From the NCBI GenBank assembly GCA_003154025.1, contig PMCE01000332.1:10831-19103 (forward strand): 8,273 nucleotides of DNA, in the 5' to 3' direction. This document shows, piece by piece, positions 6,291-8,273 of this stretch. Below the pieces are notes generated by a model that saw nothing but the letters and a program-made list of their open reading frames with translations, did not search any database and was not told the DNA's origin. A program made the position numbers and the translations under genes. The stretch's first letter is position 1, and the number at the start of each line of letters is the position of its first letter. This DNA comes from Syntrophaceae bacterium (lineage in GTDB: Bacteria; Desulfobacterota; SM23-61).

Positions 6291-8069
6291 CTACTTGATA
6301 TAGTATTTGTGGGGGTCAAAAACTCTGAGGAGCCTCAGTTCTTCCAGCGTGGGGGACGGAACCTCCTGGAGATCTCTGGCAACTTTCAAGTTCCACCCAC
6401 ACGTTTCTCTAATTTGTCTAATCGTTTCCTCGGTCGAGGGAAAGTCACGGTTGGCGAAGTATTTGGTCAGGGTAAATTCTTCATCGCCATCCAGCTTTTC
6501 AAAGACGCCCATGGTGGAGACCAATGTTTTAACTTTGGTGCCGGGAGCGGTGATAAAGGGTACTTTCTCCAAGAAACGGTTCCGCGACTGCTGCATAATC
6601 ACCATTGTCTCTCTGGCTCCAGTAGCTACATCATTCGCACCACCCGAGCCAGTGATATATAGATCATCAGAAATCCAATGAGAGTTGATATTGCCAAATT
6701 TATCTATCTGGCCTCCCCCCAGAACCCCGATACACCGATTCGTGGCTCCACAGGTAAACACCCCCAGCGTATCTAACGTTTCAGTCAACATCTTGCAGGT
6801 GGCAAAATTGCTGAAATTGAGGAGGAAAGGCTCCGCAGGCCGAGGGGAGTTCCCGAAATATCCCAACTCCACCAGGAGTTCCACGACATAGTCTTCTTTC
6901 TGGAGATGGTATTTGGCCATCCAGGCCGCCAGGTTAGCTGTCCCGGCCCCGGCCAGCATGGTTTTATGCTGACTACGAAGGATCCGATTCTTCAATTCCC
7001 GGGCAGCGACGATCACCATTCTTTCAATATTATTGTGTTCTTCTTTTTCAGAAATCTTCCCTTCCAGGGCATCCAATTGGTATCTCCAGGCGTCCCGATC
7101 GGCGTTCCCCTTCAGGTGAAAAATTCTGCCGGGTCCAAGCTTAGACTTATAATCATCAAAAGAGGGGCAATCAAGGACCCATTCCTTAATCCAGGCGTCC
7201 AGGGATTGGGGGTCTTTACAAATCTTATTGAAATGGGCCATGAATTCATAGTCCTCGGCGTACGCTTCAAATTTCTCGATTCCCTGGTTCCATACCCCGC
7301 CCGGATGCGCCCCCAGGGGTGTCACGGATACGGAATTCACCATATATGCCGGCAGCTTCACCAGGTGAGAATGCTCCCTGATGAAATCGGTGGATACGAG
7401 CTTCTCCACGGTCACCACGACTCCTCCGCTACTGGCTTTAGCCCCCCAAAGGCTTTCACTGTAAGGAGCGGTGAGGATCGTATTTCCCTCCCGATCCGCC
7501 GCCAGCCCGTGGATGATGGAAATTCCAGGGTTCAATTTTTTCAGGAGGCCGATCTTTTTCCCGCTGCCGAACGGGTCATCGATCACTTTGAAGGATTCTT
7601 TGTTCTTTTCGGCCATGGAGCTTCCGATGAGAGAAGTGGTAGGCATAACTTCAACTCCCAAGGCTCCGGCCATGAGCCTAAGGGGAAAGGTAAGAATCGA
7701 CCAGTCTTCAAGCTCCACCTCTTTATTGACGTAGGCCTTCTGGCATACGGGATTGGGGCTATACCAGGGATAAACGTTTCCGGAGAAGGAAGTAATGACC
7801 TTCTTGACCAGCCCCAGATGGAGAAGAATTGTCGCGGTATCACGAATCCCCCGCATAATCAGGGTGAAGTCGGGTTTCCTTCCATAAAACTGCCGGGCAA
7901 TCTCCAGAATGGCGGCGCCGGAACAACAGTGCGTGGTGGCCATGTGTATTTCGGCGCCCGGCTTTATATTCAGCGCAATGGCCTCCCTGAGGCTAACAAC
8001 TTTGTCCTGGCCCTCGTTCTCTTTTATTTTAAAAGTGCTCTCCATCAGGTCATTAAATCTGCCGGACAT
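6291..8069 (-). CDS. Fused alpha-beta family I CoA-transferase (glutaconate CoA-transferase-like)
   Basis: This is a 592-residue cytosolic enzyme expected to move CoA between an acyl-CoA and a free carboxylic acid. It joins two subunits that are separate in glutaconate CoA-transferase (GctA about 320, GctB about 266 residues). The alpha half (about 15-340) shows HMATTHCCSGAA (42-53), LRLMAGALGVEVMPTTSLIG (130-149) and GAHPGG (253-258). The beta half (about 350-592) shows AGAGTANLAAWMA (373-385), GGGQIDKFGNINS (451-463) and SGGANDVA (475-482). Glu401 in VELGYFG aligns with the glutamate that carries the CoA thioester, which favours a transferase over IpdAB-like ring hydrolases that lack it. 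I set the start at 8069 because GGAGGAG (8072-8078) precedes it; the in-frame ATG at 8081 would put that binding site inside the gene. It converges on the flavoprotein gene. The donor and acceptor acids are unknown. Confidence 0.87.
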   Translation of the reverse strand: MSGRFNDLMESTFKIKENEGQDKVVSLREAIALNIKPGAEIHMATTHCCSGAAILEIARQFYGRKPDFTLIMRGIRDTATILLHLGLVKKVITSFSGNVYPWYSPNPVCQKAYVNKEVELEDWSILTFPLRLMAGALGVEVMPTTSLIGSSMAEKNKESFKVIDDPFGSGKKIGLLKKLNPGISIIHGLAADREGNTILTAPYSESLWGAKASSGGVVVTVEKLVSTDFIREHSHLVKLPAYMVNSVSVTPLGAHPGGVWNQGIEKFEAYAEDYEFMAHFNKICKDPQSLDAWIKEWVLDCPSFDDYKSKLGPGRIFHLKGNADRDAWRYQLDALEGKISEKEEHNNIERMVIVAARELKNRILRSQHKTMLAGAGTANLAAWMAKYHLQKEDYVVELLVELGYFGNSPRPAEPFLLNFSNFATCKMLTETLDTLGVFTCGATNRCIGVLGGGQIDKFGNINSHWISDDLYITGSGGANDVATGARETMVIMQQSRNRFLEKVPFITAPGTKVKTLVSTMGVFEKLDGDEEFTLTKYFANRDFPSTEETIRQIRETCGWNLKVARDLQEVPSPTLEELRLLRVFDPHKYYIK

Positions 8070-8111
8070 ATCTCCTCCCATGAATTTTGATGGTTCCGTG
8101 AAAACCCATCT

Positions 8112-8135
8112 GCCCCACTCCGCGCGGGATTGGGC
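8112..8135 (-). other. Imperfect GC-rich hairpin upstream of the CoA-transferase
   Basis: GCCC and GGGC at the ends and an inner CCGCGCGG palindrome (8120-8127) can fold into an interrupted stem starting 42 nt upstream of the CoA-transferase ATG. It would lie in the 5' leader of the message if the promoter further upstream is right. No ligand-binding RNA family is recognised, and no T-run follows directly, so terminator function is unlikely. Confidence 0.3.
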
Positions 8136-8188
8136 TTCACCCGTGTCTAATAAGGATGGCGAGCAACCTTTTTTGATTATTTAAACGG

Positions 8189-8218
8189 ATTTTATTAAAG
8201 GTCTCATAATTGAATGAA
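8189..8218 (-). promoter_or_regulatory. Weak candidate promoter of the CoA-transferase
   Basis: In the AT-rich region 8160-8220 the reverse strand has TAAAAT (8194-8189), five of six matches to the -10 consensus, with TTCATT (8218-8213), three of six, 18 bp upstream. Transcription would start about 110 nt before the gene. The region is clearly more AT-rich than the rest of the window, as expected of a promoter, but the exact hexamers are uncertain. One reverse frame is open from the right edge to a TGA at 8137-8139 (44 codons); it could be the end of an upstream gene, which I do not recognise. Confidence 0.3.
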
Positions 8219-8273
8219 CGCTCTGTATTTCGCCATTGCTGTTTATCCGTCATGCCTCTATGTTGAAAGTCAA

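Noticed and set aside
8070..8081. ATG at 8081 as the CoA-transferase start
   Set aside because: The GGAGGAG that serves the ATG at 8069 would lie inside the gene, and nothing like a binding site precedes 8081.
6906..8090. Long forward-strand open frame (394 codons) opposite the CoA-transferase
   Set aside because: It is antisense to a gene with clear family motifs throughout, has no recognisable domain, and is explained by the codon pattern of the opposite strand.
8153..8175. T-run on the forward strand after a weak stem, as a terminator
   Set aside because: The stem has two mismatches and no forward-strand gene ends nearby.
8137..8271. Reverse-strand frame open from the right edge (44 codons before TGA)
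   Set aside because: No family is recognised, the region is AT-rich and contains a candidate promoter, and the ATG inside it has its GAGG too close to serve. It might be the 3' end of an upstream gene, which needs more flanking sequence to decide.

Overview
The window is a stretch of bacterial chromosome. It holds a tight forward-strand operon for a hydrophobic-amino-acid-type (HAAT/Liv) ABC importer, then a forward-strand flavoprotein of the nitronate monooxygenase family. A reverse-strand fused CoA-transferase converges on them. The protein types and their company (LivM-LivG fusion, glutaconate-CoA-transferase-like fusion, NPD-type flavoprotein, remnant of an HMG-CoA-synthase-like thiolase-fold enzyme) most resemble uncultured Desulfobacterota ('Deltaproteobacteria') or similar anaerobic or acyl-CoA-degrading lineages. 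That placement is an inference from gene style, not a measurement.

Layout: 1-179 is a leader with a good sigma-70-like promoter (TTGACA, 17 bp, TATTTT) and a possible 7-codon upstream ORF whose stop overlaps the livH ribosome binding site. 180-4687 carries livH, a livM-livG fusion, livF and a livK-type binding protein; gaps are at most about 32 nt, so this is one transcript encoding a complete importer. 4688-4827 holds a perfect 12-bp inverted repeat and a small hairpin that would cover the next ribosome binding site. 4828-5922 is the flavoprotein gene, clearly more GC-rich than its surroundings. 5923-6290 is a convergent spacer that is not empty: it contains a broken reverse-strand fragment of an HMG-CoA-synthase/thiolase-fold gene, and a 14-bp perfect palindrome. 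6291-8069 (reverse) is a CoA-transferase with alpha and beta subunits fused in one chain. 8070-8273 is its AT-rich upstream region.

How the genes may work together (inference): the Liv-type transporter brings in a small organic or amino acid. The CoA-transferase could activate a carboxylic acid as its CoA thioester, and the flavoprotein could oxidise or reduce an intermediate. The decayed thiolase-fold gene suggests the locus once carried another acyl-CoA step. The substrate cannot be read from sequence; many HAAT systems carry aromatic acids, dicarboxylates, amides or urea rather than leucine. I see no CRISPR array, tRNA, rRNA, transposase or phage gene. The most unusual items are the pseudogene, the fused importer subunit with its non-canonical ABC signature, and the RNA-level arrangements around two start codons.
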